From: Anaerolineae bacterium
GTDB taxonomy: Bacteria; Chloroflexota; Anaerolineae; Fen-1058
NCBI GenBank assembly: GCA_003154115.1
Contig: PMCF01000248.1
Span: forward strand, 1 to 57,682
Reading direction: 5' to 3'
Length of the DNA: 57,682 nt
The notes beneath the pieces are model-generated. The model saw nothing but the letters and a program-made list of their open reading frames with translations, was not told the origin of the DNA and did no database searches. Positions 19,001 through 26,355 of this stretch are shown here, piece by piece. Made by a program: the position numbers and the translations under genes. Within the stretch, counting starts at the first letter, position 1. The number at the start of each line of letters is the position of its first letter.

Positions 19001-19313
19001 CAGCCTTGAACAAGGCTTTCAGATCGAAGGCTTTAGCAAAGGGGTTAGCCTTAGCTGATGCTTGTCGTACTACGTCATTGGGACGCAGCACACGCATAGC
19101 AGATGCAACGTTGCCTGACTGCATTAGGTTTACAGCACGCTTGATGATCGCGTCTACACGATGCTCATGGCGCGATACTGCGTTGTTGTGACGCACTGCA
19201 TTGCGATTGCAAGCAGCAACTACATAGGTCATGCGTTGAATATCGAACTTCACAATGCACACTGCTAACAGTGCGACCAGCGCAAACAGCACGAGAGACA
19301 GATTGATAGCCAT
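16092..19313 (-). CDS. Large membrane-anchored phage protein of unknown function, 1073 aa
   Basis: I chose ATG 19313 because GGAGGG lies about 10 bp upstream. MAINLSLVLFALVALLAVCIV forms an N-terminal signal anchor; the remaining ~1045 residues look soluble, acidic and mixed alpha/beta. Short tracts such as KWGGSDDDDMLRVFQF and CLLWRSPNKLGEF stand out but I cannot place them in a family with confidence. It has no Walker A, no polymerase A/B/C motifs and no DxDGD. It is the dominant leftward gene of the phage, isolated by strong hairpins on both sides and divergent from the late operon. Being large, anchored and separate from the structural genes, it could act on the host envelope or in early takeover. 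Confidence 0.6.
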   Translation of the reverse strand: MAINLSLVLFALVALLAVCIVKFDIQRMTYVVAACNRNAVRHNNAVSRHEHRVDAIIKRAVNLMQSGNVASAMRVLRPNDVVRQASAKANPFAKAFDLKALFKADQKGVFGKTVAGNTAHYDMRLWKYGFMQDVPEWKMASAPLTEKNDGMATLRGMLNSNPALAWMKDDKAVALFVKGTNTEAFLALKGVAIRMGKGIGPVSKRISRVLRPSSLFINTIETAVRIKYVRRGIVRMLSQDGAGWVSSAYLMHMAEMRIKDEALNDDEAAALRNEARKARRVDYTILDRQGEWKGNMKVVRTNKWDIKLIDGQVKPDLYRTDDRVYISFQVQHASPLFLDVQSAINLGKFFESKLVGWAHEYLQSYLDKLSSGKAIDAIVTQATRAKFEGQAYKMLDFPLFNSVVSGLDPRWFKHTTKQFLALGLKHIEARQRNMAFPLPGINLYVMPASVSDDHRIAKLQRGHVWVDVEGATLWVNDVDLVTSDQTFAKVFDLELHLAGSHTLLNTPVSEWMQEQRDAADARLAKLQAAAPGLMIKWGGSDDDDMLRVFQFVDFDGAKKCLLWRSPNKLGEFAVLNFGGGDDLEWVNGAKWLAMDSRNLPTADLWESTKYLNLVQPYEGEKPKEYSIAVIAKAADQMLTSVGAVGIHCLDLWFVVGVLGKLADKVSDTVESFIDAAVKTFDDCSIAVAYDRKQLLWLAEQSMTDGGKPIPACRAQEFERLVTSYDEDGNKIVAPFRVAKPGECWIDELYAGLKSEIAWYKAEVENAGNAARPPAQLYVDGLKFADAGRRFKAVWGSYWHDLLGDQVVEDVDTLSAFDSLVQDASVLAWSHDDDEAREENFDNVRQMCEEYISQFPEEMRPMVMLGGLADLYAKMLVVDGDAFAEGDERVVRDSAFWQMGESLGEGMGRKEGFGDLTIKALRQIGLIGTPEWTENGIVVVQQREAMADAIILDARAVWFNLGKALKRIPVNFTFADVNALSKRETAAHKQTTESYCKNAAAKLDLTGKVFDVDVVEITVRKQKMDIPGLFSVDTGNMLCSLGKGTHVNALPARVSVLSNRVASEDHMWLICEAA

Positions 19314-19414
19314 GACTAACGCCCTCCAGCGTTTGATCACGTAGTGCATGAAGTGCATGCACACACAAAGCACAAAAGGCTATGCCCTATTTCTAAGGCA
19401 CAGCCTTCTGTGTT

Positions 19415-19456
19415 GAACAAGCACGTCCTATGTGCTCACATAGGACGTGCTTGTTC
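19415..19456. terminator. Perfect 20-bp inverted repeat with 2-nt loop
   Basis: GAACAAGCACGTCCTATGTG (19415-19434) and its exact complement (19437-19456) are separated by CT. It lies 24 bp past the stop of the lipoprotein gene and about 100 bp before the start of the 1073-aa gene, both leftward. A smaller AAGGCT..AGCCTT hairpin (about 19378-19407) follows. There is no T run, so it may equally be an operator or RNase III-type processing hairpin. Confidence 0.6.
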
Positions 19457-19480
19457 TATTCAGTTGTGTTGAGTGATGAG

Positions 19481-19873
19481 TTAGGGCAATGCTGCGCCCT
19501 GCTCAGTGAAGACGCGCATCAGGCCAGCCTTCTGATTGGACTTGATGGTCAGGTTCCACTCGCGCCACATACCACATTCGGGACGCTTGCTGGCGTTGCG
19601 GAACGCCCACTTGCCATCGTTCCGAACGACGATTTCCATGACGCCCTTGTCATCAGACACCATCTGGGCGCATACCTCGATCTTCGACCACTCGGCCACC
19701 CACATTCCGGCCAGCTCGGGCCGCGTGTACTTGCCATTGGTCGATAGATCGGTTTCAAACCCAGCCTTCGCCGCAATCTTCAGATTCTCTTGAACATTGC
19801 TGCCACCACAACCCACCAACACCGACGCAACCACAGCCAACAGAACGACCAACAGAACCAATTTGCTAGACAT
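19481..19873 (-). CDS. Small phage lipoprotein, 130 aa
   Basis: The ATG at 19873 follows AGGAGG. The N-terminus MSSKLVLLVVLLAVVASVLVGC is a type II signal peptide with lipobox LVGC, so the mature protein starts at Cys and is lipid anchored. The rest has three more Cys (EVCAQM, PECGMW) and no recognised domain. It is read leftward from the same divergent region as the late operon and is followed by a perfect hairpin. Phage lipoproteins often block superinfection at the receptor; that role is inference only. Confidence 0.65.
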   Translation of the reverse strand: MSSKLVLLVVLLAVVASVLVGCGGSNVQENLKIAAKAGFETDLSTNGKYTRPELAGMWVAEWSKIEVCAQMVSDDKGVMEIVVRNDGKWAFRNASKRPECGMWREWNLTIKSNQKAGLMRVFTEQGAALP

Positions 19874-20038
19874 TTCATGCCTCCTGGGGCGTATATAGAG
19901 AGGCCCCGGCTTCACTTTTGTGAGGCCGTCACTCTCTATCTGACCCTTTCGAGAATCCCCAAGGGACGCCGAAACTCTCGCTGAGCGTTGCTTTAACGGT
20001 ATTCGGTCATAGACTGAAACCATCTTGAGAGGAGACGA

Positions 20039-20410
20039 ATGAACAAGTTATTTGAGAAGATTCGGTTAGAGGTTTTGCGCCGGCGCAAAGTGCTAACGCC
20101 CGGCATGCGAATCGTCGTGAACTCCGACAATCCGCTGTTCTTCGCCATCGGGGTGTTGACGCTGGACGACAAGAACGCTTTGCCGCTAAAGGTCGTCGAG
20201 GCGTCACTCTCACCTGAGCCGGATGTCGAGGTTGACGGTTGGCTGCGTTGCATAGATCCCGGCAAGCAGTGGACTGGCGGAGAAATCCCGACCATCGTTA
20301 AGCATGGCAAGGTGAAGTGGGACTATTACCCACGTCTCAAAGAACAATTTGGCAACCCCAACGGAGTGCCGTCCGATCTGGACGGCGCTTCGTGTCAAAA
20401 GACTCCCTAA
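20039..20410 (+). CDS. Hypothetical protein preceding terminase, 123 aa
   Basis: ATG 20039 with AGGAGA upstream; first gene of the rightward late operon. Basic N-terminus (LEVLRRRKVL, coded by a palindrome site), beta-rich middle, no clear DNA-binding helix-turn-helix. Its 3' end overlaps the terminase start (GTG 20392) by 19 bp, indicating coupling. Position suggests a small terminase or packaging accessory role, but the sequence does not confirm it. Confidence 0.6.
   Translation: MNKLFEKIRLEVLRRRKVLTPGMRIVVNSDNPLFFAIGVLTLDDKNALPLKVVEASLSPEPDVEVDGWLRCIDPGKQWTGGEIPTIVKHGKVKWDYYPRLKEQFGNPNGVPSDLDGASCQKTP
20075..20088. repeat. Phage palindrome site 6
   Basis: Exact TTGCGCCGGCGCAA (16 bp with flanking T/A), 36 bp inside the first gene of the late operon. 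Confidence 0.9.
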
Positions 20411-22749
20411 GAATCACCGGCGAAGACCTCGCCGTCATCAATGAAACGCTGCGCACGGGCGATCTGAACATCTTCACCAGTCGCTATATGTGCTTACCGA
20501 ACTCCGGCACCATGTGGATGCCGGGAAATGATGCGGTCGGCCATTATCGCGCTGCGTTTCGCTACGACCTGCTGTACGACGCCTGGAAGCGGCTAGGGAG
20601 GCCGGAAGATCAACTCGTCGTCACGGCGCGCGCCTATCAATATAACCTGCGCGTGGTGTGGGACGGGGTGGACCCGACCTTCCTGCTGCCCCACGGCTAT
20701 ATGTTTCTCGATTGGGTGAAGCCGGTCATCGATCCGGCGACCAACCTTGCCCTCATCATCACCGGCACGGGTACAGGCAAGTGCCTGCCGGGACGATCCA
20801 TCGTCTCATGCGCGGATGGGACAAGGAAACGCATAGACGAATTGCAGGTCGGGGACAAGCTGGTTGGTGTGGACGGCTCGTACCGCATGGCAGAGCAGAC
20901 GGTAGTTTCCCGGTGGAGCAACGGTCTAAAGCCATTACTGCGCGTCGTGACGTCCAACGGCACAACGATTGACTGCACCCCCAATCATCCTCTACTTAAG
21001 GCAACCGGGTGGGTTGAGGCCGGGAAGATTGCCGTTGGCGACCGTGTTGGACTTCCGAGGAGTTTGCCATCGTCTCACAAAGAGGCGACGGTCACGTTGG
21101 ACGAGGCCAAAGTTATCGGGTATTTGCTCGGCGATGGCGGGCTGACTGATGCTTCCGCGCGATTCACGAATAGTGATGTCCTTTGGGACAGGGTGGTATC
21201 CATTGAGTCGATCCCGGCAGAGGAGACATTCGACATCGAGGTGACGCCCGATCACAACTTCGTCGCGGACGGATTCTATACGCACAACACCTCCTCCATC
21301 GCGGTTGCCGCTCTGACCTATTGCGTGTTGTATCCCGGTTTCCACTTCATGAACCTGGCGCCTACGGGCGATCAGGCCACCCTCATGATGGAGGAAGCCG
21401 AGAAGTGGATCACCAACACGCCTTACGAGAAATTCATCCGGCGCACACGCACGGGCGAACTGTTCAAGATGAAGCCGCAGCCGAAGATCACCATTTCATC
21501 CCCCTTGGGCCCGAAGCATCCATCGTGGTTCGTCTGTCAAACCGTAGGTCTGACGGGGGACTCGATGCTCGGCAAGCACGAGGACTGGACGAACATCGAC
21601 GAAGTGCAGCTGGTCGATCACATCGAGGAAGTGGTACCCAAGGTCGTCACGCGTAGCCGCGGTCAACGCTCGTCCGGGTCAATGCGCTGGTCGAAGTTGA
21701 CGATGCTCACCAATCCGGGGCCGAACCCGGCCCTGTTAGAGATTCGCAAGCTCATCGAGAAATTGCAAGCCGATCCCGATACCCGCGTGAAGGCGATCTT
21801 CATGAAAGACATTGATTCGCGGGTGAACGTCAACATCAGTGATCGCCAGCACGAGACGATGACCGCGCTGATGGACGCCAGCGATCGAGAGCGCTGGTTG
21901 GGTGGCTTGGCCGATGCGGGCTTATCACGTGGCGACATTCCGACCAAGTTGATCGAGCGTTGCGAGAGCGACGAAATGACCACGGCGCTGAAGGACGGGA
22001 AGTACGAAGTGATCAAGCGCGACGGCATGGGCATTATCCATTACGAGATACCGCCGGACGGCGATCACGAGTACATCGTCGTAGGCGATCCCGGCATGGG
22101 TAATCCGGTCAAGAAGTCACTGAATAACATCCCGATCGTGCTGGTGTTCGACATCACCGATTTCTTAACCAGACCGGCCCGGCTGGTCTACTTCTCGATG
22201 ATCGACGGCATGAACGAGTACAAGCCGTGGCTGTCCGAGTTTCGCAATTGCATGTTGACCTACAGCGCCAAAGGGTATTACGACGCCACGAACTTGCAAC
22301 AGGCATTTGAATCCGCCGGCGCGTTCGACGGCGGCATCGTCGAGGATGGCAAGGGCGGGTTTATCAAGGTGGGCCGACCCTTCGACACCACTCCGGTGAC
22401 CTTCGCCGTGAATAACAAGCGGTGGGCGCGTGGCACATTCGTCATGCTGATGCAGGATGGTCAGTTTGAATGGCCGCATCTCGATACCCTGTGGCACCAA
22501 GCGGCCATCTACAAAGAGACAGGCGAGGGACACCTTAAGCTGGCCGACGACATCCTGGCGGCTATGTTCGTGTACACGTTGGCGTTGCGCATCGAGGGCG
22601 CGCTGTGGGAGAAGATGGCTAAACACTACCATTGGGACGCTGAGGAAGAATCCAGCGGCGCGGAAGAAGACGACGAATCCATGTTCATCGCCAGGCCACG
22701 CAGCAGCGTACGCATTGCGCGCAATCGCCGCCGGAGGGGGCGCAGATGA
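20392..22749 (+). CDS. terL: Terminase large subunit with in-frame mini-intein
   Basis: 785 codons from GTG 20392 (VSKDSLRITGEDL); the frame is open to an earlier GTG at 20317, but that lies deep in the upstream gene. It is the ATP-driven motor that packages phage DNA into procapsids. The ATPase Walker A GTGTGK-TSS is split exactly by an intein (20782-21288). Walker B is NIDEVQ, with ATP-coupling residues downstream. The RNase H-like nuclease has IVVGDPGMG, GYYDAT and LADDILAAMF acids. Spliced product is about 616 aa. Portal and capsid genes follow in the usual order. All catalytic motifs look intact once spliced, so activity should depend on splicing. Confidence 0.92.
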   Translation: MSKDSLRITGEDLAVINETLRTGDLNIFTSRYMCLPNSGTMWMPGNDAVGHYRAAFRYDLLYDAWKRLGRPEDQLVVTARAYQYNLRVVWDGVDPTFLLPHGYMFLDWVKPVIDPATNLALIITGTGTGKCLPGRSIVSCADGTRKRIDELQVGDKLVGVDGSYRMAEQTVVSRWSNGLKPLLRVVTSNGTTIDCTPNHPLLKATGWVEAGKIAVGDRVGLPRSLPSSHKEATVTLDEAKVIGYLLGDGGLTDASARFTNSDVLWDRVVSIESIPAEETFDIEVTPDHNFVADGFYTHNTSSIAVAALTYCVLYPGFHFMNLAPTGDQATLMMEEAEKWITNTPYEKFIRRTRTGELFKMKPQPKITISSPLGPKHPSWFVCQTVGLTGDSMLGKHEDWTNIDEVQLVDHIEEVVPKVVTRSRGQRSSGSMRWSKLTMLTNPGPNPALLEIRKLIEKLQADPDTRVKAIFMKDIDSRVNVNISDRQHETMTALMDASDRERWLGGLADAGLSRGDIPTKLIERCESDEMTTALKDGKYEVIKRDGMGIIHYEIPPDGDHEYIVVGDPGMGNPVKKSLNNIPIVLVFDITDFLTRPARLVYFSMIDGMNEYKPWLSEFRNCMLTYSAKGYYDATNLQQAFESAGAFDGGIVEDGKGGFIKVGRPFDTTPVTFAVNNKRWARGTFVMLMQDGQFEWPHLDTLWHQAAIYKETGEGHLKLADDILAAMFVYTLALRIEGALWEKMAKHYHWDAEEESSGAEEDDESMFIARPRSSVRIARNRRRRGRR
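20782..21288 (+). other. Mini-intein in terminase Walker A loop
   Basis: 169 residues (131-299 of the precursor). It begins with Cys1 (CLPGRS), has Hint block B GTTIDCTPNHPLL, a remnant of LAGLIDADG block C (VIGYLLGDGGL), block F VTPDHNFVADG, and ends YTHN followed by Thr as the +1 nucleophile. Right after block C the sequence passes into block-F-side residues, so most of the homing endonuclease has been lost in frame while splicing residues remain. Insertion lies between GTGTGK and TSS, so the unspliced protein cannot bind ATP. Confidence 0.9.
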
Positions 22750-22928
22750 GAATTTGCTATTTGAAGCTCAAGAGATGGCTGTTGTTCAAACTGATCTATG
22801 CGTTATCCGCTGTGCTACGCTTCCTGAAAAGCAAAGTGCCAGGATATGAGCACGTCGAGTTTGGCTACCGGCATCGCCGGCGTAGTTTCAGGGGCTACCG
22901 TAGACGAATTCGCGTCGCCAAGCGTTGA
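22746..22928 (+). CDS. Small basic protein, 60 aa
   Basis: Starts at ATG 22746, overlapping the terminase stop by 4 bp (ATGA). One hydrophobic stretch (LKRWLLFKLIYALSAVLRF) is followed by an Arg-rich tail (HRRRSFRGYRRRIR). No family recognised. Coupling to the terminase supports its reality. Confidence 0.5.
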   Translation: MRICYLKLKRWLLFKLIYALSAVLRFLKSKVPGYEHVEFGYRHRRRSFRGYRRRIRVAKR

Positions 22929-22991
22929 CTTTCACCAATATACCCGTAGACTGACTGATGGTTGAGATATGTTTGGGAGATGCGGAGATTC

Positions 22992-24611
22992 ATGCCCTTA
23001 ATTAATCCGAAAGATGCAGAAGACATCTATCGCTCGTCAGAATGGGCCGCCCGACGCAAACAAGAGCGCGCGTGGGACGACGTATTCACTGGCAAGGACA
23101 TCCTCGAAGCGATAGACGAGATGCCCGACGATCTAGGCGAGGAACAACCCAAGTATCCGATTGGGTTGACCGTGGCCGAGGTATTTGCAGAGACGCATCG
23201 TGACGTGTTGTTTGGCATGCCGCCCAGCACGGACACGTCGCCGGTCTCTATCCTGCTGTCTTCTGACGGTGATGTGTACAAAGACGAGTGCCACAAGTTG
23301 CAGCAAGCCATTGCTCGCATCATGTACCAGTCGCATGGCGCTTCTCTGCTGATGAAGGCCGGTCTGATGATGCAGGTCTACGGCGGGTGGGTGTTCAAGA
23401 TCGCCCCCGACAAAAACGCCAAGCATCTACGCCACCGCATTCGCGTGACGGGGATGGAGCCAAGCAAGATTGATCCGACTTACGATCTGGAAGACGTGTG
23501 GCGGCTGCGTGAGTGCAAGATCGGCTACATGATCTCGGCGGCAGACGCGCGCGATCGATACGGCGTGACTCCGCGCAAGAACAAAGCCGAAGTCGTCTAC
23601 CTGGAGCACTGGACTGAGAACGAATTCCGCATTGTCGTTGACAATGTGATTCCCAACGTTCCAGGCTATGGTCCGTTCGAGGGTCAACACAATATCGGCC
23701 GCACGCCCGTCCTCTACCTGGCCCACATCCCGTCAGGCTTCTGGGGGATGAGTCACGCTTCGAAGATCGCCAACATTGAGCACGAGATGAACAACCGCCT
23801 GACGGATAAGGGCGACGTAGCCGACGAATCGGCCCATCAAGTGCTCGTGGGCAAGAACCTGCGAACCGCCCCGAAGGTTGAGCTGATCAAGGACGGCAAG
23901 AATCGAGCCGTCCGACCGTTTATCAATATCGGCACGGCGCAGGCCATCCCCAACTCCCCCGATCCGAGCATGGAGTACGCCAAGCAATCGGCCATTCCAG
24001 AGAGTGTATCGGGCCTGGCTGAAGAACTGCTCGCCTATGCCCTGATCATGACTCGCGTGCCCGAGGCGGCGATTGGCAAGGTGGTTAAGGGGACGGGCCG
24101 GACGACTGGCCCGGTGACGGTGGCCGAGATGTGGGCTGCAATTTCTCACGCTACAGCAGAACGTACCGAAGTGTCGGCAGGGCTGCGCGAATCAGCCGAC
24201 CTCATGTTGCGCGAGATGGCGCTTTTTCAGGCCGACGGCACATACGACGAACTCGGCGTCAAACTGCCAAAGATTACCGAAGAACTGATGTCCGAGATTA
24301 TTGCCTCGTCGGCCTGGAATCCGCACGTCCCGCTGTCAGTAGAAACCGAGAGCCGCATGATCAACGAGGACGTGCAGGCCGGGACGTGCAGCATCGAGGG
24401 GGCCTTAATTAGAAAGCGGGTGCGTAACGTGGCCGAAGAACTGAAACGTATTCAGGACGATATGCGTTTCAAGGCAGAGGTTGAGGCTGAGGCACAATTG
24501 AAGATCGCCAAGATGCAGGCCGACACAGCCAAAGAGACAGCACAGAAACAAGCGGATGCGGCAGCGGCACGACCCGCGCCCGTAAATAGGAAACCCACTC
24601 AAGGAGCATAG
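22992..24611 (+). CDS. Phage portal protein
   Basis: 539 aa. I prefer ATG 22992 (MPLINPKDAED), which has GGGAG/GGAG about 8 bp upstream, over ATG 22962. The portal forms the dodecameric ring through which DNA enters and leaves the head. Features: central EHEMNNRLTDKGD-type helix, a wing and clip region, and a long Ala/Gln/Lys-rich C-terminal coil (EVEAEAQLKIAKMQADTAKE). Length and position directly after terL match portal genes of siphoviruses. The assignment rests on context plus these features; it is not a close match to lambda or HK97 portals by eye. Confidence 0.8.
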   Translation: MPLINPKDAEDIYRSSEWAARRKQERAWDDVFTGKDILEAIDEMPDDLGEEQPKYPIGLTVAEVFAETHRDVLFGMPPSTDTSPVSILLSSDGDVYKDECHKLQQAIARIMYQSHGASLLMKAGLMMQVYGGWVFKIAPDKNAKHLRHRIRVTGMEPSKIDPTYDLEDVWRLRECKIGYMISAADARDRYGVTPRKNKAEVVYLEHWTENEFRIVVDNVIPNVPGYGPFEGQHNIGRTPVLYLAHIPSGFWGMSHASKIANIEHEMNNRLTDKGDVADESAHQVLVGKNLRTAPKVELIKDGKNRAVRPFINIGTAQAIPNSPDPSMEYAKQSAIPESVSGLAEELLAYALIMTRVPEAAIGKVVKGTGRTTGPVTVAEMWAAISHATAERTEVSAGLRESADLMLREMALFQADGTYDELGVKLPKITEELMSEIIASSAWNPHVPLSVETESRMINEDVQAGTCSIEGALIRKRVRNVAEELKRIQDDMRFKAEVEAEAQLKIAKMQADTAKETAQKQADAAAARPAPVNRKPTQGA

Positions 24612-24612
24612 C

Positions 24613-24954
24613 ATGGCGACTCAATCAAGTTTGCAGGTAACAGGTTCACTCGACGGTATCCCGGTGACGGAGCCGGTGATCTTGAACCTGGCGCGCAAGA
24701 CGGTGCAGGACCTCGAACTCCCCGCCAGTGCGTTGGATGTCGAGGTTTCGTTGGGTGCAGTGACGCATCCCGAAGTGCTGATCGTCAAGGGCGACAAGGG
24801 CGTTTCATGGCGCAAGGTTGCTGCGACGGGTGCGCCAGTCGTGTCGAATCCAATTTCCTTCATGGTGGACACGGACGGTGTTGCGCTGGACAAGATTTAC
24901 ATCAGCAATGCCGACAGTCAGGCTCATCTCGTGACGGTGATCGCGGGCGAATAA
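24613..24954 (+). CDS. Small phage structural protein, 113 aa
   Basis: ATG 24613 one base after the portal stop, AAGGAG upstream. Beta-rich sequence (LQVTGSLDGIPVTEPVILN; DKIYISNADSQAHLVTVIAGE), typical of head-fibre or decoration proteins. No named family recognised. Overlaps the next start (TAATG). Confidence 0.55.
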   Translation: MATQSSLQVTGSLDGIPVTEPVILNLARKTVQDLELPASALDVEVSLGAVTHPEVLIVKGDKGVSWRKVAATGAPVVSNPISFMVDTDGVALDKIYISNADSQAHLVTVIAGE

Positions 24955-25121
24955 TGACGCTGAGCCGAACCTTTTGGGAAGCATTTAGACAAGCAATACT
25001 GGCGATCAACGCTGCGCTTGAGGTGGAGTTAGGGTATCCACACAAGACGGCGGACGTAGCGAAAGAGAACAAGGCACTACGTCAGCGCGTGAAAGACCTT
25101 GAAGCGCAGTTGAACAAGTAA
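24954..25121 (+). CDS. Small coiled-coil protein, 55 aa
   Basis: ATG 24954 overlaps the previous stop by 1 bp. Short helical protein ending in a coiled coil (KENKALRQRVKDLEAQLNK). Followed directly by a strong terminator. Function unknown; it could be an assembly accessory factor. Confidence 0.5.
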   Translation: MTLSRTFWEAFRQAILAINAALEVELGYPHKTADVAKENKALRQRVKDLEAQLNK

Positions 25122-25143
25122 ATAGACACATTCGGTAACCCGT

Positions 25144-25183
25144 AAGGAGTGCCGCTCTCGTGAAAGCGAGAGCGGCACTCCTT
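25144..25183 (+). terminator. Strong 17-bp hairpin terminator
   Basis: AAGGAGTGCCGCTCTCG (25144-25160) pairs perfectly with 25167-25183 across a TGAAAG loop, followed by GTTTGG. It would separate terminase/portal transcription from the downstream head genes. The stem also contains ribosome-site-like AAGGAG. Confidence 0.7.
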
Positions 25184-25195
25184 GTTTGGAGAGAC

Positions 25196-25639
25196 ATGCA
25201 ACCAGCACTGATGACGGTGAAAGACGTAGAGAACGCAGCTAAGCGCCTGCCCTTTATGCAGATTAAGGAGCGTGGCATTTGCGCCAGCGCAATTTTGGCG
25301 ATGTTACAGGCGTGGGCGTCAATTGGCACTGTGCCAGAGAACGCGCAGATGATACGCACAGCCGCGTTGAAGGCACAGCAGGAGTATAGAAGATGGTTGA
25401 ACCGCGAAAAATCACAGAGCTTGACCACGAGTGGCGTGATGTCTACGCCGCCTGGATCAGAAATGGCAAGCCCTCCCAGTTCGACCGCAACGGCGAATTT
25501 GGCGGAGCCATCTACCACTGTCCCGATTACCGAATCGTTGATCGTCCCGACTTCTTCGTCCACGCCGAAGCCGGGCCAACCACCTTTGACGAGGAACACG
25601 CGGGCGGGCCAGTCGCACTCGGGTGGACGGAAAAACTAA
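25196..25639 (+). CDS. Hypothetical protein, 147 aa, overlapping the next gene out of frame
   Basis: ATG 25196 (MQPALMTVKDVENAAK) with GGAGAG upstream. The first ~66 residues look like real, helical protein; after 25393, where the next gene begins in another frame, the product becomes a Ser/Thr/Pro-rich low-complexity tail. Either the overlap is genuine, or the functional product is short, or ribosomes shift -1 at the A-run near 25407 to join the next frame. It carries a palindrome variant. No family recognised. Confidence 0.45.
   Translation: MQPALMTVKDVENAAKRLPFMQIKERGICASAILAMLQAWASIGTVPENAQMIRTAALKAQQEYRRWLNREKSQSLTTSGVMSTPPGSEMASPPSSTATANLAEPSTTVPITESLIVPTSSSTPKPGQPPLTRNTRAGQSHSGGRKN
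25279..25292. repeat. Phage palindrome site 7 (variant)
   Basis: TTGCGCCAGCGCAA, same single change as site 5; coding (GICASAIL) in the 147-aa gene. Confidence 0.8.
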
Positions 25640-25734
25640 GGCGAATGGGATTTGTGCGGTTTCGACAGATGGGACCGCGACGAATCCGGAAATTGAAGAT
25701 CACCGTGGTGCCCTTGCCACGAGATAGGAACTAG
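25393..25734 (+). CDS. Hypothetical phage protein, 113 aa
   Basis: ATG 25393 has AGGAG 10 bp upstream and an in-frame TAG just 5', so it has its own start. Contains many aromatic and charged residues (DHEWRDVYAAWIRNG; GGAIYHCPDYRIVDRPDFFVH) and a basic C-terminus. No family recognised; a head completion role is suggested only by location. Confidence 0.55.
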   Translation: MVEPRKITELDHEWRDVYAAWIRNGKPSQFDRNGEFGGAIYHCPDYRIVDRPDFFVHAEAGPTTFDEEHAGGPVALGWTEKLRRMGFVRFRQMGPRRIRKLKITVVPLPRDRN

Positions 25735-25736
25735 CG

Positions 25737-26084
25737 GTGCGATACGACTACCGATGCAACAAATGCAGCGCGGTTTTTGAGGTTACGAGACGGCTTGCCG
25801 ACACGATGCCGGTCGCTTGTGTAATGTGTGACTCGACGGATGTGAAGAAGGTCATCTTGCAGACTCCACTGATTCACGTTGCGTGGAAGAAAACACTGGG
25901 CCTTGGTCATAGCGGGCAATTTGTCTTGAGCTCCGTTGAGGCCGTTTCACAACCTAAGAGGGAGAAGAAAGCACATGAACGTGAAGACGGATTTTCCGCA
26001 AAGCGCAAGTGTACGAAGCATCACGGCGCAAGTGACAAACGCCGATCCCGACAACGTGGCGCTGTTCGAGATTCCAGCGAATAG
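25737..26084 (+). CDS. FmdB-like zinc-ribbon protein
   Basis: GTG 25737 start, 2 bp after the previous stop. N-terminal zinc ribbon YDYRCNKCSAVFEV...CVMCDSTDVKKVI shows two CxxC pairs, as in the FmdB family (small zinc-ribbon proteins, proposed regulators). The C-terminal third is Lys/Arg-rich and overlaps the next gene by 110 bp in another frame, so the functional part is probably the first ~80 residues. It is unusual among head genes. Confidence 0.6.
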   Translation: MRYDYRCNKCSAVFEVTRRLADTMPVACVMCDSTDVKKVILQTPLIHVAWKKTLGLGHSGQFVLSSVEAVSQPKREKKAHEREDGFSAKRKCTKHHGASDKRRSRQRGAVRDSSE

Positions 26085-26343
26085 CCGTGTGGTGGGTGTT
26101 TCGTTAGCCGTGAGTGATGCGTTCAACACCGGCGCAAAGTTGGCGTTGGGCAAGGTTGGCGCAGCGGCCCACCTGTTGGCTGCGCAGGCCATCGACGCTG
26201 TGGGTGTGTTCGTTCCAGACCTGGCGAACCCCGAACACACGACACAGCCGACTACGTACATTGCGACGGTTAGCGACAAAACCGCTGCAGGCAGCGTGGA
26301 CATCACCATGCTATTCAGCATGGATACAGACAACGAACTTTAG
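25975..26343 (+). CDS. Putative head decoration/structural protein, 122 aa
   Basis: ATG 25975 (MNVKTDFPQSASVRSI) with GGGAGAAG upstream. Beta-rich, soluble, no Cys (ALFEIPANSRVVGVSLAVSDAF; AGSVDITMLFSM). The layout resembles small capsid-surface proteins lying before the major capsid gene. It starts inside the upstream zinc-ribbon gene. Confidence 0.55.
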   Translation: MNVKTDFPQSASVRSITAQVTNADPDNVALFEIPANSRVVGVSLAVSDAFNTGAKLALGKVGAAAHLLAAQAIDAVGVFVPDLANPEHTTQPTTYIATVSDKTAAGSVDITMLFSMDTDNEL

Positions 26344-26355
26344 CGGAGGAAGAAC

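Noticed and set aside
16092-19313. Second RNA polymerase subunit (GGSDDDDMLRVF and LLWRSPNK resembling polymerase barrel motifs)
   Set aside because: The required DxDGD is absent and the RxP-like tract lies on the wrong side; left as unknown.
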